64,000 bases of DNA, from positions 167,193-231,192 of the forward strand of contig NZ_MOOY01000009.1 of NCBI RefSeq assembly GCF_001931685.1, written 5' to 3'. Source of the DNA: Pararhizobium arenae. GTDB taxonomy: Bacteria; Pseudomonadota; Alphaproteobacteria; Rhizobiales; Rhizobiaceae. Made by a program: the position numbers and the translations under genes. Below are positions 10,747 through 23,435 of the stretch, one piece after another. Each line of letters begins with the position of its first letter. Positions within the stretch are counted from its first letter, which is position 1. A model generated the notes under the pieces. That model was not told where the DNA came from. It worked only from the letters and a program-made list of their open reading frames with translations, and did no database searches.

Positions 10747-11268
10747 TCAGGATGCGGCCTTCTGCGCCTCGCCCCGTACCGGCAAACGCCAGTTTGGGCG
10801 GATGAAGTGGCAGGTATAGCCGTTCGGTATGCGCTCCAGATAATCCTGATGCTCCGGCTCGGCTTCCCAGAAGTCGCCGACAGGGCTCAGCTCGGTCACC
10901 ACCTTGCCGGGCCACAGGCCGGAGGCATCGACATCGGCGATCGTGTCTTCGGCGATCCGCTTCTGCTCATCGTTCTCGTAGAAGATCGCAGAGCGATAGC
11001 TCAGGCCACGGTCGTTGCCCTGCCGGTTCAGCGTGGTCGGATCGTGGATCTGGAAGAAGAATTCCAGGATACGGCGATAGCTGGTCTTTGCCGGATCGAA
11101 GACGATCTCGATCGCCTCGGCATGGGTGCCGTGGTTGCGATAAGTGGCATTCGGCACGTCACCGCCGGAATAACCGACGCGGGTGGACACCACGCCTTCG
11201 AAACGGCGGATCAGATCCTGCATGCCCCAGAAACAGCCGCCGGCCAGAACTGCGCGTTCAGTCGTCAT
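10747..11268 (-). CDS. msrA: peptide-methionine (S)-S-oxide reductase
   Basis: Reduces the S epimer of methionine sulfoxide in damaged proteins or free methionine. The 173-residue product carries the catalytic Cys12 in [11 protein letters not shown] and conserved GYSGG and [12 protein letters not shown] segments. It is the second gene of an msrB-msrA operon; its ATG shares a base with the msrB stop (TGATG at 11268). There is no signal peptide, so it is cytoplasmic. Confidence 0.96.
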   Translation of the reverse strand: MTTERAVLAGGCFWGMQDLIRRFEGVVSTRVGYSGGDVPNATYRNHGTHAEAIEIVFDPAKTSYRRILEFFFQIHDPTTLNRQGNDRGLSYRSAIFYENDEQKRIAEDTIADVDASGLWPGKVVTELSPVGDFWEAEPEHQDYLERIPNGYTCHFIRPNWRLPVRGEAQKAAS

Positions 11269-11714
11269 CAGATATCCTCCACCTGGTTGATGTAGTCTCC
11301 ATACCCTTCCGCAGCCATGTCTTCACGGGCAACGAAACGCAGGGATGCCGAATTGATGCAATAACGAAGGCCGCCGCGATCGATCGGGCCATCCGGGAAG
11401 ACGTGGCCAAGATGGCTGTCGCCATGGCTGGAACGAACCTCGGTGCGGACCATGCCGTGCGAGACGTCCCGCAGTTCCTTCACATGCGCCGGCTCGATCG
11501 GCCTGGTAAAGCTCGGCCAGCCGCAGCCGGATTCGTACTTGTCCGACGAGGCAAACAGCGGTTCGCCCGAGACGATATCGACATAGATGCCCGGCTTCTT
11601 GTTATTGAGATACTCGCCGGTGCCCGGACGCTCTGTGCCGCTTTCCTGCGTCACGCGATACTGCTCGGGCGACAGCTTCGCGATGGCATCCGGGTTCTTG
11701 GTGTAGACTGTCAT
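11268..11714 (-). CDS. msrB: peptide-methionine (R)-S-oxide reductase
   Basis: Reduces the R epimer of methionine sulfoxide, complementing MsrA. The 148-residue product has the SGCGWPSF block, the [10 protein letters not shown] block and the catalytic cysteine in [10 protein letters not shown]. The two CxxC pairs that bind structural zinc in many MsrB proteins are absent ([11 protein letters not shown] and [11 protein letters not shown] occupy those places), so this is the zinc-free form. It is the first gene of the coupled msrBA unit. Confidence 0.95.
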   Translation of the reverse strand: MTVYTKNPDAIAKLSPEQYRVTQESGTERPGTGEYLNNKKPGIYVDIVSGEPLFASSDKYESGCGWPSFTRPIEPAHVKELRDVSHGMVRTEVRSSHGDSHLGHVFPDGPIDRGGLRYCINSASLRFVAREDMAAEGYGDYINQVEDI

Positions 11715-11836
11715 TGAGAACTCTCCTCGAATGATTTTTCAGAGAACGTTGTCCTTTGGGGTCGGGCCATATGTAGGTTCAAGACCAGCAACTTACAACG
11801 CGGCTCGTCGCCGATGCCGCAGCTGTGAACAGAGTG

Positions 11837-12688
11837 TCAAAACCCGTCAACCGCTTCAACGATCGCCATGGCCAGCTTCAGATGCGGGCGATCAAGCATG
11901 CGCCCGTCGAGCTGGATGGCGCCTGCCCCCGGGTTTTCAGCGAACAGCGCCACAATCCGCCGGGCGCGCGTGATTTCTTCTTCTCCCGGCGTGAACGCCC
12001 GGTTGATCACCTCAACCTGCGACGGATGGATCGCCAGCATGCCGGAAAATCCATCCCGCCGCCCACGCCGCGCATAGGCCTCCAGCCCCGAAAGATCCCG
12101 AATATCCGGGTAAACCGTCTCAATGGCCGGCACCCCGGCGGCATGGGCGGCAAAGAGCGCCAGCGACCGCACCATCCGGTAAGGCTCGGTATAATCCCCA
12201 TTCGCTTCCCGCGCCGAGAGCGCGCCGATCGCCGCCGGCAAATCCTCGGCTCCCCAGGTCAGCCCGCAGATTTCCGGGCCAACCTGCGTATAGGTGCCAA
12301 GCTGAAAAATAGCCGCTGGCGTCTCCGTCGCAATGGGCAGGATCGGGAGCGTTGCCCCCGCCACCTTGCTCACATGCACCGACAGCGCCCGCATCGAGGC
12401 AGCGCCTTCCGCCTTCGGCAAGACGAGCCCATCAGGAAGACCTGAGGCCAGAACCCTAAGGTCCTTCTCCAGATCGTCGCTTTCCAGAGAACTAAAACGC
12501 ACGAAGACCGCGCAGCCTGATTTATGTTCAGCGAGAAACTTACCTACAGCTTCCCGCGCCTTATCCTTCGAGGCGGCCACCACCGAATCCTCAAGGTCGA
12601 GAATGATCGCATCCGCACCCGAAGCGACAGCTTTTTCAAATCGCTCGGGCCGATCGCCCGGCACGAAGAGCAGCGAGCGCAGTCTCAT
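11837..12688 (-). CDS. CitE-like CoA ester lyase
   Basis: A 283-residue HpcH/HpaI aldolase-superfamily protein of the citrate lyase beta subunit-like group. Family marks are [34 protein letters not shown] and the C-terminal [13 protein letters not shown]. Such enzymes cleave malyl-, citramalyl- or related CoA esters using a divalent metal. It is the last gene of the leucine operon and overlaps the MaoC gene by four bases, so it may do the final CoA-ester cleavage. No HMG-CoA lyase is seen in the cluster. Confidence 0.88.
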   Translation of the reverse strand: MRLRSLLFVPGDRPERFEKAVASGADAIILDLEDSVVAASKDKAREAVGKFLAEHKSGCAVFVRFSSLESDDLEKDLRVLASGLPDGLVLPKAEGAASMRALSVHVSKVAGATLPILPIATETPAAIFQLGTYTQVGPEICGLTWGAEDLPAAIGALSAREANGDYTEPYRMVRSLALFAAHAAGVPAIETVYPDIRDLSGLEAYARRGRRDGFSGMLAIHPSQVEVINRAFTPGEEEITRARRIVALFAENPGAGAIQLDGRMLDRPHLKLAMAIVEAVDGF

Positions 12689-13137
12689 AGCGGTCGCCTC
12701 TGCAACAGCGCGGTGCGCAGCATCTTGCAGACGACCTCGTCCCGCTGGTTGAACGTTGTGTGCTCGAAGGTGACGATGCCCGCACCCGGCCGCGAACCGG
12801 AGGGACGGAGCGCGGTTACTTCCGTCTCCACCCTCAGCGTATCGCCGACAAACACCGGCTTTGGCATCACCACCTTGTCGTAACCGAGATTGGCGACCAG
12901 CACGCCCAGCGTCGTATCGCCTACGGACAGGCCGACCGTCAGCGCAAAGGTGAAAGTGCCGTTGACGACGATTCGCCCAAACTCGGTCCCAGCGGCATAT
13001 TCGGCATCCAGATGCAGCGGCTGCGGGTTGTGGGTGAGCGTGGTGATCAGCAGATTGTCGGTTTCCGTCACGGTGCGGCGGATATCGTGGGCGATCCGGT
13101 CACCGATAGCCCATTCATCGAAATAACGCCCCGCCAT
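12685..13137 (-). CDS. MaoC-like acyl-CoA hydratase
   Basis: A 150-residue single hot-dog protein with the MaoC hydratase region: the aspartate/histidine site is likely within [14 protein letters not shown], followed by [14 protein letters not shown]. It would hydrate or dehydrate an enoyl-CoA. The start ATG at 13137 shares its A with the mccA stop. Position right after the carboxylase suggests it hydrates 3-methylglutaconyl-CoA, a step usually done by a crotonase-type enzyme; that is inference. Confidence 0.85.
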   Translation of the reverse strand: MAGRYFDEWAIGDRIAHDIRRTVTETDNLLITTLTHNPQPLHLDAEYAAGTEFGRIVVNGTFTFALTVGLSVGDTTLGVLVANLGYDKVVMPKPVFVGDTLRVETEVTALRPSGSRPGAGIVTFEHTTFNQRDEVVCKMLRTALLQRRPL

Positions 13138-14996
13138 CACGTCTCATCCTTCACGACGGTCGCCATCACCTGGCTTTCGCTGACCTTCATGCCGACGGCG
13201 GCACGCAAACCCTTCACGGTGCCGTCGAAGGGCGCTTTCAGGCTATGCTCCATCTTCATCGCCTCGATCGTCATCAGCCGGTCTCCCTTGCGCACGCTTG
13301 CGCCTTCCGTCGTTTCGACCAGGGTGACCAGCCCCGGCATCGGCGAGAGGATTGCACCATCGCCACCGTGATCGGCGGCCTCGACGCGGCTGGCGCTTGG
13401 CAGGCCAAGCTGCCAGGCGGCCCCTTCATGAAAGAGCACGGTGTCCCCGCCGAAAGCGACGGCGCTGCCGGCTCCTCCGGCATGCCCGACATAAGGCTTG
13501 TCGCCGACCAGCACATTCACCCGGAAATCAAAGTCGGCGGCAATGCGAAAACCGGTCAGCGCGCCCCATGGATCGCTCTCATTCCGTCGCGAAAGGCTCG
13601 CCGCTGCCGCGTCGATGACGGCCTGTTCCGGCTCCTCCGTCACAAGCTTCCCGCCCTTGCGATCCAGAAAGCCGGTATCGACCGCCCGTGCCCTAAAATC
13701 CTCATCCTCGGCAATCCGGAAGAGCAGATTGGCGTTGGATTTCACCGGCCAGATCTCGATCTCGCCACAAGCCTTCGCCAGCCGGTCGAGGGCCGCGTCG
13801 CGATCATGGCCATGGGCGATGATCTTGGCGATCATCGGGTCGTAGAAGCTGGTGATCTCGTTGCCCTCTTCCACGCCGCTATCGACGCGCACCTTTTTGG
13901 GCAATCTCAAATGCTCCAGCACCCCGGTCGAGGGTAGATATCCGGTCTGCGGATTTTCCGCATAAAGCCGTGCCTCGACTGCGCAGCCGCGCATCGCGAT
14001 CTCCCCTTGCGTCTTCGGCAGCGGCTCGCCGGCCGCCGCCTTCAACTGCCAAAGCACAAGGTCTTCCCCGGTGATCGCCTCGGTCACCGGATGCTCGACC
14101 TGCAGCCGCGTGTTCATCTCCATGAACCAGATGCGATCGGCCCGCAGTCCCTCGGAGGCATCGGCGATAAACTCGACCGTCCCTGCCCCGATGTAATCGA
14201 CGGCCCGCGCAGCCTTCACAGCTGCGTCACAGATCGCCTCCCGCGTCGCCGCATCCATGCCGGGTGCTGGCGCTTCCTCGATGATCTTCTGGTGGCGTCG
14301 CTGCACCGAGCAATCCCGCTCGAACAGATGCACGGTATCGCCATGGCTATCGGCAAAGACCTGAACCTCGATATGGCGCGGATTGCGGATATATTTTTCA
14401 ATCAGCACCCGATCATCGCCGAAGGAAGACGCCGCCTCGCGTCGGCAGGAAGCAAGCAAAGCCAGAAAATCCCCGGTCTCATCCACCCGCCGCATGCCCT
14501 TGCCGCCACCGCCGGCCACGGCCTTGATCAGCACCGGGTAGCCGATCTCGCCGGCTTCGCGCGCCAGCCTCTCATCGGATTGATCGTCCCCCATATAACC
14601 CGGCGTCACCGGCACGCCGGCGCGCTGCATCAGCGCCTTGGCCGCATCCTTCAGTCCCATCGCGCGGATCCCTGATGGCGGCGCCCCAACCCAGGTCATG
14701 CCGGCCGCCTGCACCGCCTCGGCAAATTCGGCATTTTCCGAAAGGAAACCATAGCCCGGATGAACAGCCGCAGCCCCGGTCTTCGCCGCAGCTTCCAACA
14801 GCCGCGGCACCGAGAGATAACTCTCCCGCGCCGGCGCTGGCCCGATTGCGACGGCCTCGCTCGCCTCCCTTACGTAGGGCAAGCCGGCATCGACCTCCGA
14901 ATAAACGGCGATCGTGCGGATACCCAAACCGTTTGCGGTGCGAATGATGCGGCGGGCGATTTCGCCGCGATTGGCAATCAGCAAGCTTTCGAACAT
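13137..14996 (-). CDS. mccA: methylcrotonyl-CoA carboxylase, biotin-containing alpha subunit
   Basis: A 619-residue protein with biotin carboxylase N-terminal ([17 protein letters not shown]), ATP-grasp (GGGGKGMR) and C-terminal ([14 protein letters not shown]) domains, a linker, and a biotinyl domain with EAMKMEH in which Lys581 is biotinylated. It works with mccB to carboxylate 3-methylcrotonyl-CoA in leucine breakdown. The frame is open far upstream but the family N-terminus begins at ATG 14996, seven bases after mccB. Substrate is assigned from the neighbouring ivd and mccB. Confidence 0.93.
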   Translation of the reverse strand: MFESLLIANRGEIARRIIRTANGLGIRTIAVYSEVDAGLPYVREASEAVAIGPAPARESYLSVPRLLEAAAKTGAAAVHPGYGFLSENAEFAEAVQAAGMTWVGAPPSGIRAMGLKDAAKALMQRAGVPVTPGYMGDDQSDERLAREAGEIGYPVLIKAVAGGGGKGMRRVDETGDFLALLASCRREAASSFGDDRVLIEKYIRNPRHIEVQVFADSHGDTVHLFERDCSVQRRHQKIIEEAPAPGMDAATREAICDAAVKAARAVDYIGAGTVEFIADASEGLRADRIWFMEMNTRLQVEHPVTEAITGEDLVLWQLKAAAGEPLPKTQGEIAMRGCAVEARLYAENPQTGYLPSTGVLEHLRLPKKVRVDSGVEEGNEITSFYDPMIAKIIAHGHDRDAALDRLAKACGEIEIWPVKSNANLLFRIAEDEDFRARAVDTGFLDRKGGKLVTEEPEQAVIDAAAASLSRRNESDPWGALTGFRIAADFDFRVNVLVGDKPYVGHAGGAGSAVAFGGDTVLFHEGAAWQLGLPSASRVEAADHGGDGAILSPMPGLVTLVETTEGASVRKGDRLMTIEAMKMEHSLKAPFDGTVKGLRAAVGMKVSESQVMATVVKDET

Positions 14997-15003
14997 GGCT
15001 TCC

Positions 15004-16614
15004 TCACATCCTGAAGACGCCGAAGCGCGGCGCTTGCGGGATCGGTGCATTGAGAGCAGCCGAGAAGGCCAGCCCCAGCACGTCGCGCGTTTGCATCGGG
15101 TCGATGATGCCATCGTCCCAGAGCCGCGCTGTCGCGTAGTAGGGGCTGCCCTCCCGCTCATACCCCTCACGGACGATACTCTTGAACGTCTCCTCCTCCG
15201 CCACCGGCCAGGCCTCGCCGCGCATTTCCATCGCGTCGCGCCGGATCGTTGCCAGCACCGAGGCCGCCTGCTCGCCGCCCATGACGCTGATGCGGCTGTT
15301 CGGCCAGGTGAACAAAAACCGCGGCCGGTAAGCCCGGCCGCACATGCCGTAATTGCCCGCGCCAAAACTGCCGCCGATCAGCACCGTCACCTTCGGCACG
15401 CTGGCGGTTGCAACCGCCGTCACCAGCTTTGCCCCATCCTTGGCGATGCCGCCCGCCTCATATTTCCCGCCCACCATGAAGCCGGAGATATTTTGCAGGA
15501 ACAGCAGCGGTGTACGCCGCTGGCAGGCAAGCTCGATGAAATGCGCGCCCTTCAGCGCGCTTTCGGAAAACAGCACGCCATTGTTGGCGATAACAGCCAC
15601 CGGCATGCCCCAGATACGGGCAAAGCCGCAGACCAGCGTCGTCCCGTAAAGCTGCTTGAACTCATGAAACTCAGAACCATCGACAATACGCCCGATCATC
15701 TCGCGCACATCGTAGGGAATGCGCACATCCTGCGGCACGATCCCGTAGAGATCCGCCGGATCGAGTTTTGGCGCGCGCGGCGGGGCAAGCTCGATATCGA
15801 CGCTCTTCACCCGGTTCAAACGCGCCACGATATCGCGCACGATCATCAGCGCATGGGTATCGTTTTCAGCGACGTGATCGACCACGCCGGAGCGCCGCCC
15901 ATGGGTATCGGCGCCGCCCAGCTCTTCGGCCGAAATCACCTCCCCCGTCGCCGCCTTCACCAGCGGCGGGCCGGCGAGAAAGATGGTGCCCTGATTGCGC
16001 ACGATCACCGTCTCGTCGGACATGGCCGGCACATAGGCGCCGCCCGCCGTGCAGCTTCCCATCACGCAGGCGATCTGGGCGATGCCGGCAGCCGACATCT
16101 GCGCCTGATTGTAGAAGATCGCACCAAAATGATCGCGGTCGGGAAAGACCTCCGCCTGATGCGGCAGGTTCGCCCCGCCGGAATCGACGAGGTAGACGCA
16201 GGGCAGCCGGTTTTCCAGCGCCACTTCCTGCGCCCGCAGATGCTTTTTCACGGTCATCGGAAAATAGGCGCCGCCTTTGACCGTCGCATCATTGGCGACG
16301 ATCATCACCTCACGGCCCGAGACCCGGCCGATGCCGGTGACGATGCCCGCACCCGGCGCCTCGCCGTCATACATTCCGTTCGCCGCCAGCGTCCCCAGCT
16401 CCAGAAAAGGGCTGCCGGCATCGAGCAGCGCCTGCACCCGGTCGCGTGCCAGAAGTTTGCCCTTGGCGGTATGGCGTTCTCGCGCCCGCGCCGGCCCACC
16501 CTCGCGAGAGAGCCCAGCCTGTCGCCGAAGCTCCTCGGCAAGCCCCAGATTGACGTCATGGTTCGAACGAAATGCGTCGCTGTCGCGGTCAACGGCGGTG
16601 GAGAGAATCGTCAT
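15004..16614 (-). CDS. mccB: methylcrotonyl-CoA carboxylase carboxyltransferase beta subunit
   Basis: A 536-residue carboxyltransferase of the crotonase fold, transferring CO2 from carboxybiotin to 3-methylcrotonyl-CoA. Typical blocks are [45 protein letters not shown] and [15 protein letters not shown]. Length and these blocks match the methylcrotonyl-CoA type (MCCB/LiuB) better than propionyl-CoA carboxylase. Its start overlaps the ivd stop by four bases. Confidence 0.94.
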   Translation of the reverse strand: MTILSTAVDRDSDAFRSNHDVNLGLAEELRRQAGLSREGGPARARERHTAKGKLLARDRVQALLDAGSPFLELGTLAANGMYDGEAPGAGIVTGIGRVSGREVMIVANDATVKGGAYFPMTVKKHLRAQEVALENRLPCVYLVDSGGANLPHQAEVFPDRDHFGAIFYNQAQMSAAGIAQIACVMGSCTAGGAYVPAMSDETVIVRNQGTIFLAGPPLVKAATGEVISAEELGGADTHGRRSGVVDHVAENDTHALMIVRDIVARLNRVKSVDIELAPPRAPKLDPADLYGIVPQDVRIPYDVREMIGRIVDGSEFHEFKQLYGTTLVCGFARIWGMPVAVIANNGVLFSESALKGAHFIELACQRRTPLLFLQNISGFMVGGKYEAGGIAKDGAKLVTAVATASVPKVTVLIGGSFGAGNYGMCGRAYRPRFLFTWPNSRISVMGGEQAASVLATIRRDAMEMRGEAWPVAEEETFKSIVREGYEREGSPYYATARLWDDGIIDPMQTRDVLGLAFSAALNAPIPQAPRFGVFRM

Positions 16615-17756
16615 GAAGCGACAAGCTCCCGGCCGATCAGGTAGCGACGGATTTCATTTGTGCCGGCGCCGATATCATAGAGCTTTGCATCCCTCAGATA
16701 CCGCTCCACCGGCCATTCCCTGGTGTAGCCCGCCCCGCCCAGCGCCTGGATCGCTTCCATCGACACTTTCACCGCATTCTCGCTGGCAAGCAGAATGGCG
16801 GCGGCGGCATCGGCGCGTGTGGTGCGCCCGGCATCGCAGGCCTGCGCCACGGAATATACGTAAGATCGCGCCGAATTCAGCGCCACATACATATCCGCGA
16901 CCTTGGCCTGCATCAGCTGAAAATCGCCGATCGGCTTGCCGAACTGTTTGCGCTCCCGCACGTAGGGCAGCACGATATCGAGGCAGGCCTGCATGATCCC
17001 GAGCGGTCCGGCGGCCAGCACCGCCCGCTCGTAATCGAGCCCGGACATCAGGATTTTCACGCCCTCTCCTTCACGCCCCATCAAGGCTTCCGCAGGGATT
17101 TCGCAATCTGTGAAGACCAGTTCCGCCGTGTCGCTGCCGCGCATGCCCATCTTTTCGAGTTTCGGCGAAACGCTGAACCCCGCCGTGCCCTTCTCGATGA
17201 TGAAGGCGGAAATGCCCTTCGGCCCCGCCGCCATATCGGTTTTGGCATAGACGACCAGCACATCGGCATGCGGTGCATTGGTGATCCAGAATTTCGTGCC
17301 GTTCAGCACATAACGGTCGCCCTTCTTCACCGCCTTGAGCTGCATGGAAACGACATCGGACCCCGCCCCCGCCTCCGACATGGCAAGCGAGCCGACATGC
17401 TCGCCGGAAATCAGTTTAGGTAAATAGCGGCTCTTCTGATCGGGCCGCGCCCAGCGGCGGATCTGGTTGATGCAGAGATTGGAATGCGCCCCGTAGCTAA
17501 GCCCGACGGAAGCCGAAGCCCGCGAAACCTCCTCCATAGCGACCACATGCTCGAGATAGCCGAGCCCCAGCCCGCCGAATTCTTCCTCGACCGTAATGCC
17601 GTGCAGCCCGAGCGCGCCCATTTCCGGCCAGAGCTGGCGTGGAAAACTGTTGGTCCGGTCGATGTCGGCTGCGATCGGCGCAATCTTGTCGGCAGCAAAA
17701 CGCGCCGTCGTCTCGCGAATGGCATCCGCCGTCTCGCCGAGCGAAAAATCAAACAT
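16611..17756 (-). CDS. ivd: isovaleryl-CoA dehydrogenase
   Basis: FAD-dependent acyl-CoA dehydrogenase, 381 residues, that oxidises isovaleryl-CoA to 3-methylcrotonyl-CoA. It contains the acyl-CoA dehydrogenase signatures [14 protein letters not shown] and [20 protein letters not shown], and the catalytic glutamate in [16 protein letters not shown], whose position is characteristic of isovaleryl-CoA dehydrogenases. The ATG at 17756 follows a very strong GGGGGAGGAGAAAT site. It leads the five-gene leucine operon. Electrons would pass to ETF. Confidence 0.94.
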   Translation of the reverse strand: MFDFSLGETADAIRETTARFAADKIAPIAADIDRTNSFPRQLWPEMGALGLHGITVEEEFGGLGLGYLEHVVAMEEVSRASASVGLSYGAHSNLCINQIRRWARPDQKSRYLPKLISGEHVGSLAMSEAGAGSDVVSMQLKAVKKGDRYVLNGTKFWITNAPHADVLVVYAKTDMAAGPKGISAFIIEKGTAGFSVSPKLEKMGMRGSDTAELVFTDCEIPAEALMGREGEGVKILMSGLDYERAVLAAGPLGIMQACLDIVLPYVRERKQFGKPIGDFQLMQAKVADMYVALNSARSYVYSVAQACDAGRTTRADAAAAILLASENAVKVSMEAIQALGGAGYTREWPVERYLRDAKLYDIGAGTNEIRRYLIGRELVAS

Positions 17757-18002
17757 ATTTCTCCTCCCCCCGAAACGCTCTCCCAACGCAGCGGGTCTAT
17801 ACAATTACATATGGAGGATCGCGCCGAAGTCCATTCGACGACAGCGAATTTCTGTGTATCGCCACTGGAAGCCTTCATCCGAACGGTGCTTGTTTTGGTT
17901 CAAGCACACCCGAAATTGGCACCGGGATACGCACGAAGGCGGGTGGAATGCCGGAGATATCGGCTATCGCAACGAGCGGCCGAGCGCCGCCGGTCGGCAC
18001 TG

Positions 18003-18542
18003 TCAGAACTTCACGCCAAGCTGAAGCCCCGCATGGGTCAGCCCGTCATTCGGGCCGTCGCAGAGATTGGCATGGGAAGAATGATCGATCGTTGCGAGCA
18101 CATTGACCTTGTCGGTCACGGCAACACCTAGGGAGGCATGCTCACGGAACAGGAAACGACAGCCAAGTCTTGGACCATCGCCGCTATCGAGATTGCCGTT
18201 GTGGACAGTGCCGCCGGCACCGAACTCCGCGAAAAACCGTTCGGTGATCGGCACATGCCAGTTCAGGCCCGCATAGGCCTGATCCACGGCGTCGGTCCCG
18301 CCGGAAACACCAAGCTGCACGCGCGGTTCCAGAAATATCTTGCCGATGCCGGTATAGGATGAATCGAACGGGGCGAAGTAGATTTCCGCCGATCCGAGAA
18401 GACCGCTCTGCTGCGAGCTCGAACTTTCGAGCAACCCGCCAACACCGATGCGAACCTCATCCACTATATCACCCGCATAAGTGGCCTGAGACGATACGAA
18501 AAACGAGGCTGCGACAAGAAGTATATTAGAAATGACGCGCAT
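18003..18542 (-). CDS. PagL-like lipid A deacylase / outer membrane beta-barrel
   Basis: A 179-residue protein with a signal peptide (hydrophobic region ending ATYAGD) and alternating beta-strand pattern ending in LQLGVKF, typical of an outer membrane barrel with a C-terminal aromatic. The segment IDHSSHANLCDGPNDGL resembles the acyloxyacyl hydrolase (PagL) active-site region with its His-Ser pair. If active it would remove a 3-O-linked acyl chain from lipid A. The ATG at 18542 follows CGGAGG. It lies downstream of no operon and is probably monocistronic. Confidence 0.65.
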   Translation of the reverse strand: MRVISNILLVAASFFVSSQATYAGDIVDEVRIGVGGLLESSSSQQSGLLGSAEIYFAPFDSSYTGIGKIFLEPRVQLGVSGGTDAVDQAYAGLNWHVPITERFFAEFGAGGTVHNGNLDSGDGPRLGCRFLFREHASLGVAVTDKVNVLATIDHSSHANLCDGPNDGLTHAGLQLGVKF

Positions 18543-18907
18543 AACGCCTCCGAAAACCATCACGAATCATCAAAGCGATGTTATCGTCATGCTCGCCTTT
18601 GTCCATGAAACGTGCCTGATTTTCGCTGGCAGGATCAGTTTGGCGCAAGCCTCGAACAGTTCGCCCGACGGCAAACAACGCCACCACGCCGGACGGTAAG
18701 CCCTCGACCGCGTCAGCGCTATTAAATATGATAATGACCGGAAAGCTGGCTGGCGCCGTTTTGCGGCAATCGAACGAAGAGCCAGAGGAGGTCTGCCGAA
18801 GCCTTGAACGTCAGGACGCAAAGGCATTCATCGATTGGAAGCCATGGAGGGCAGCGTCTCAGTCTACCGACACAGGAAGCCGTAAAATCCTATTCCAGAA
18901 GATCGTG
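18543..18907. other. intergenic region between PagL-like gene and katG
   Basis: About 365 bp without a convincing gene. Short frames here lack ribosome sites and family resemblance. The left end holds the promoter and Shine-Dalgarno of the minus-strand PagL-like gene; the rest shows nothing I can name. Confidence 0.5.
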
Positions 18908-18935
18908 TGTCCGGGCAAGTCACCCTGCCCGGACA
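18908..18935 (-). terminator. hairpin after katG
   Basis: A perfect 10-bp stem (TGTCCGGGCA at 18908-18917 with TGCCCGGACA at 18926-18935) and an 8-base loop lies 13 bp beyond the katG stop. No T run follows on the minus strand, so it may stabilise the 3' end rather than be a full rho-independent terminator. Confidence 0.55.
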
Positions 18936-18948
18936 CCGGTTTCATCGA

Positions 18949-21272
<2,324 letters not shown>

Positions 21273-22178
21273 ATGAAGAATGTTACACTCAAACAGCTAC
21301 GCTATTTTGAAGCTTTGGCCCGCGATGGTCGCTTCAAGCGCGCTGCGGATGCCTGTGCCATCTCGCAACCTGCGCTGTCCATGCAGATCAAGGAACTTGA
21401 AGAGGAACTCGGAAACGACCTCTTCGAACGCAACGCACGCGAGGTGAGGCTTACGGCCTTTGGCGAGAGCTTTGCCCTGCGCGTTCGTGGCGTCCTGAAT
21501 GCCGTGGAGGAGCTTGCAGACTTCGCAAGAGCATCCCGCAATCAGTTTCTTGCACGCCTCAGGATCGGCATCATACCCACGGTGGCACCCTATCTTTTGC
21601 CGGCGATCATAAAGGATTTGAACGCCGCATTCGAGGGCATTCAGATCGAGGTGCGCGAAACCCAGACATCCAGGCTGGTGCAGGAGCTGAACCAGGGAAA
21701 TCTCGATTTCGCGATCGTCGCCCTGCCCGTCTCGGAGCCGTCGCTTACGGAACTGAAGCTCTTCGACGAGGAATTCGTTCTGGTGCGGCGCCCGGAAGAC
21801 AAGGGAAAACCGGTGCCGGAGCGCGAGGCCCTGCGCGAAATGCGGCTGTTGCTCCTGGAAGAAGGCCATTGTTTTCGCGAGCAGGCTTTGTCCTTCTGCA
21901 AGATCGGCTCGGCTCGCCCACGGGAGGTGATGGAGGGAAGCTCGCTGTCGACACTCGTGCAGATGGTCAGCGCCGGCATCGGCGTAACCCTCATTCCGGA
22001 AATGGCCGTCCCGATCGAGACCCGCTCCGCGGAGGTCTCCATCTCCTATTTCCCGACATCCCCGCCGTCGCGTACCATAGGCATGATCTGGCGCAACTCG
22101 ACGCCGCTGACGAAGCAACTCGGCGAGATCGCCGAAGTCGTGCGACGATCGATCCGGCAAATGCGCGCCGGTGACTGA
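21273..22178 (+). CDS. oxyR: hydrogen peroxide-sensing regulator OxyR
   Basis: LysR-family regulator of 301 residues. The winged-helix HTH is at about residues 4-62 (FKRAADACAISQPALSMQIK) and the effector domain carries the redox pair Cys200 (GHCFREQ) and Cys209 (SFCKIG), nine residues apart as in E. coli OxyR. It lies divergent to katG, which it presumably activates. No Shine-Dalgarno is visible before the ATG: the preceding bases form a palindrome instead. Confidence 0.93.
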   Translation: MKNVTLKQLRYFEALARDGRFKRAADACAISQPALSMQIKELEEELGNDLFERNAREVRLTAFGESFALRVRGVLNAVEELADFARASRNQFLARLRIGIIPTVAPYLLPAIIKDLNAAFEGIQIEVRETQTSRLVQELNQGNLDFAIVALPVSEPSLTELKLFDEEFVLVRRPEDKGKPVPEREALREMRLLLLEEGHCFREQALSFCKIGSARPREVMEGSSLSTLVQMVSAGIGVTLIPEMAVPIETRSAEVSISYFPTSPPSRTIGMIWRNSTPLTKQLGEIAEVVRRSIRQMRAGD

Positions 22179-22307
22179 GGTCCACACTGGAGATTTGCGT
22201 TCCATTGTCGATGGACGTCTGGAGAAAAATCGGTTGGCTTGAAGTTGTCGCATCTGCCGAAACCGGCAACATCCGTGTTGACAGCGATCCGGCGCGGTTG
22301 ACGCCGA

Positions 22308-23189
22308 ATGGCAACGAAGCTACTCCACCTTCCCTATGTTCGGCTGCGATTGGATGTTGATCAGGTGGTGAAGGTGCTGGTTGTCTGTCGTCTGGAGCAC
22401 GCGGCCAAAGCGCCCGCGTGGATGACAGCCCTTGACGGCATAGCGACATTCGTCTGCAGCACCTATGGCAATCAACCCGAACCGGACGTGCATCACTTCC
22501 GCGGCGGGAAATGGGTCGGCATTGTCGATTTCTTTCATCAGAACCCTGATCTGATCAATGCCTACGACTACTTCTGGTTTCCGGACGACGATATTGAAAC
22601 CCAGCCAGAGACCGCCCTGGACTTTTTAAAGCTATGCACCAGCGAAGGGCTTGAACTGGCTCAGCCGGCGCTCTTGCCGTCAAGCTACTTCGCCTACCGG
22701 GAGACAATCGCAAATCCCAGGTTCCGGCTTCGCAGGACGAATTTCGTTGAGCTGATGATGCCTTTGATGCGGCGGGATTTCCTCGTGAAAATACTGCCGC
22801 TGCTGGAAGGAAAGCACGCCGCGCTCGGGATCGACTGGGTGTGGCAGACCATCGCTCGCGAGCCTTTCGAGAAAGTGGCCATCGTCGATCTTTATCCCAT
22901 GCTGCACGGTCGCCCCCGCAACCTTCATCTTGTCGGCAAGATGAACAGTCAGGGCATCAGCCTTGCCGAGGAGCGGGCAAAAACATTTGCAAGCCACCAC
23001 ATCCAGCCGATGTCGCCGATCGTCTATAGCGGCAGGCTCAAGGGCGGCGCGGAGACACGCAGCAAACTGCGGCTGGCATTTGAAATTGCGCTCGGGTATC
23101 TCAGCGTAAAAAGCAAGATCGTCAACGGCCGCTGGCCGGAGACTTATGCGGCCAAACTTGCCTGGCGCCAGCTGCGGGCATCCCGCTGA
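22308..23189 (+). CDS. glycosyltransferase-like protein (DUF707-like)
   Basis: A 293-residue protein with a fold suggestive of a GT-A type sugar transferase: hydrophobic strand VVKVLVVCRLEHA, then YDYFWFPDDDIETQP, whose DDD is a metal/nucleotide-sugar type motif, and a C-terminal basic region. It resembles DUF707 proteins. It lies just upstream of a galactofuranosyltransferase gene and probably acts on the same glycan. The start is uncertain; in-frame GTG codons near 22365 would remove the first 19 or so residues. Confidence 0.6.
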   Translation: MATKLLHLPYVRLRLDVDQVVKVLVVCRLEHAAKAPAWMTALDGIATFVCSTYGNQPEPDVHHFRGGKWVGIVDFFHQNPDLINAYDYFWFPDDDIETQPETALDFLKLCTSEGLELAQPALLPSSYFAYRETIANPRFRLRRTNFVELMMPLMRRDFLVKILPLLEGKHAALGIDWVWQTIAREPFEKVAIVDLYPMLHGRPRNLHLVGKMNSQGISLAEERAKTFASHHIQPMSPIVYSGRLKGGAETRSKLRLAFEIALGYLSVKSKIVNGRWPETYAAKLAWRQLRASR

Positions 23190-23435
23190 GTTTCCTCTCT
23201 GTGTGGTGCTCACGTTTTTGCCAGAAACATATGTTCGAACGCTGCGCAGACGGCAGTTCAGTCACACTAGATAGGCTCTGGGACGCACTAACGGTCCCCC
23301 AAAAGTGGACCTCCAGACTGGAGAGACAGGGTTTACTTTTATTAGTCGGCTGGCTACTTAGCCATCTTTCGACAATGGACTAGCCGGCTGCCGGACGCTG
23401 AAAGCTAGCGATTTTTAATTGGGACGTTTGAAAGA
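23190..23435. other. non-coding gap with possible insertion sequence remnant
   Basis: The gap holds CCCCCAAAAGTGGACC around 23297, a string like the ends of some IS3-family elements, next to short inverted repeats (CTCCA/TGGAG and GGCTA/TAGCC). No transposase frame accompanies it. It may be a worn element end or chance. The promoter of the downstream gene is presumably at the right side of the gap. Confidence 0.25.

Noticed and set aside
14914..16644. 576-codon plus-strand frame opposite mccB
   Set aside because: Composition is that of an antisense frame; mccB on the minus strand is unmistakable.
17484..18131. 215-codon plus-strand frame spanning the ivd start and the PagL-like gene
   Set aside because: It overlaps two better genes and has no ribosome site or family match.
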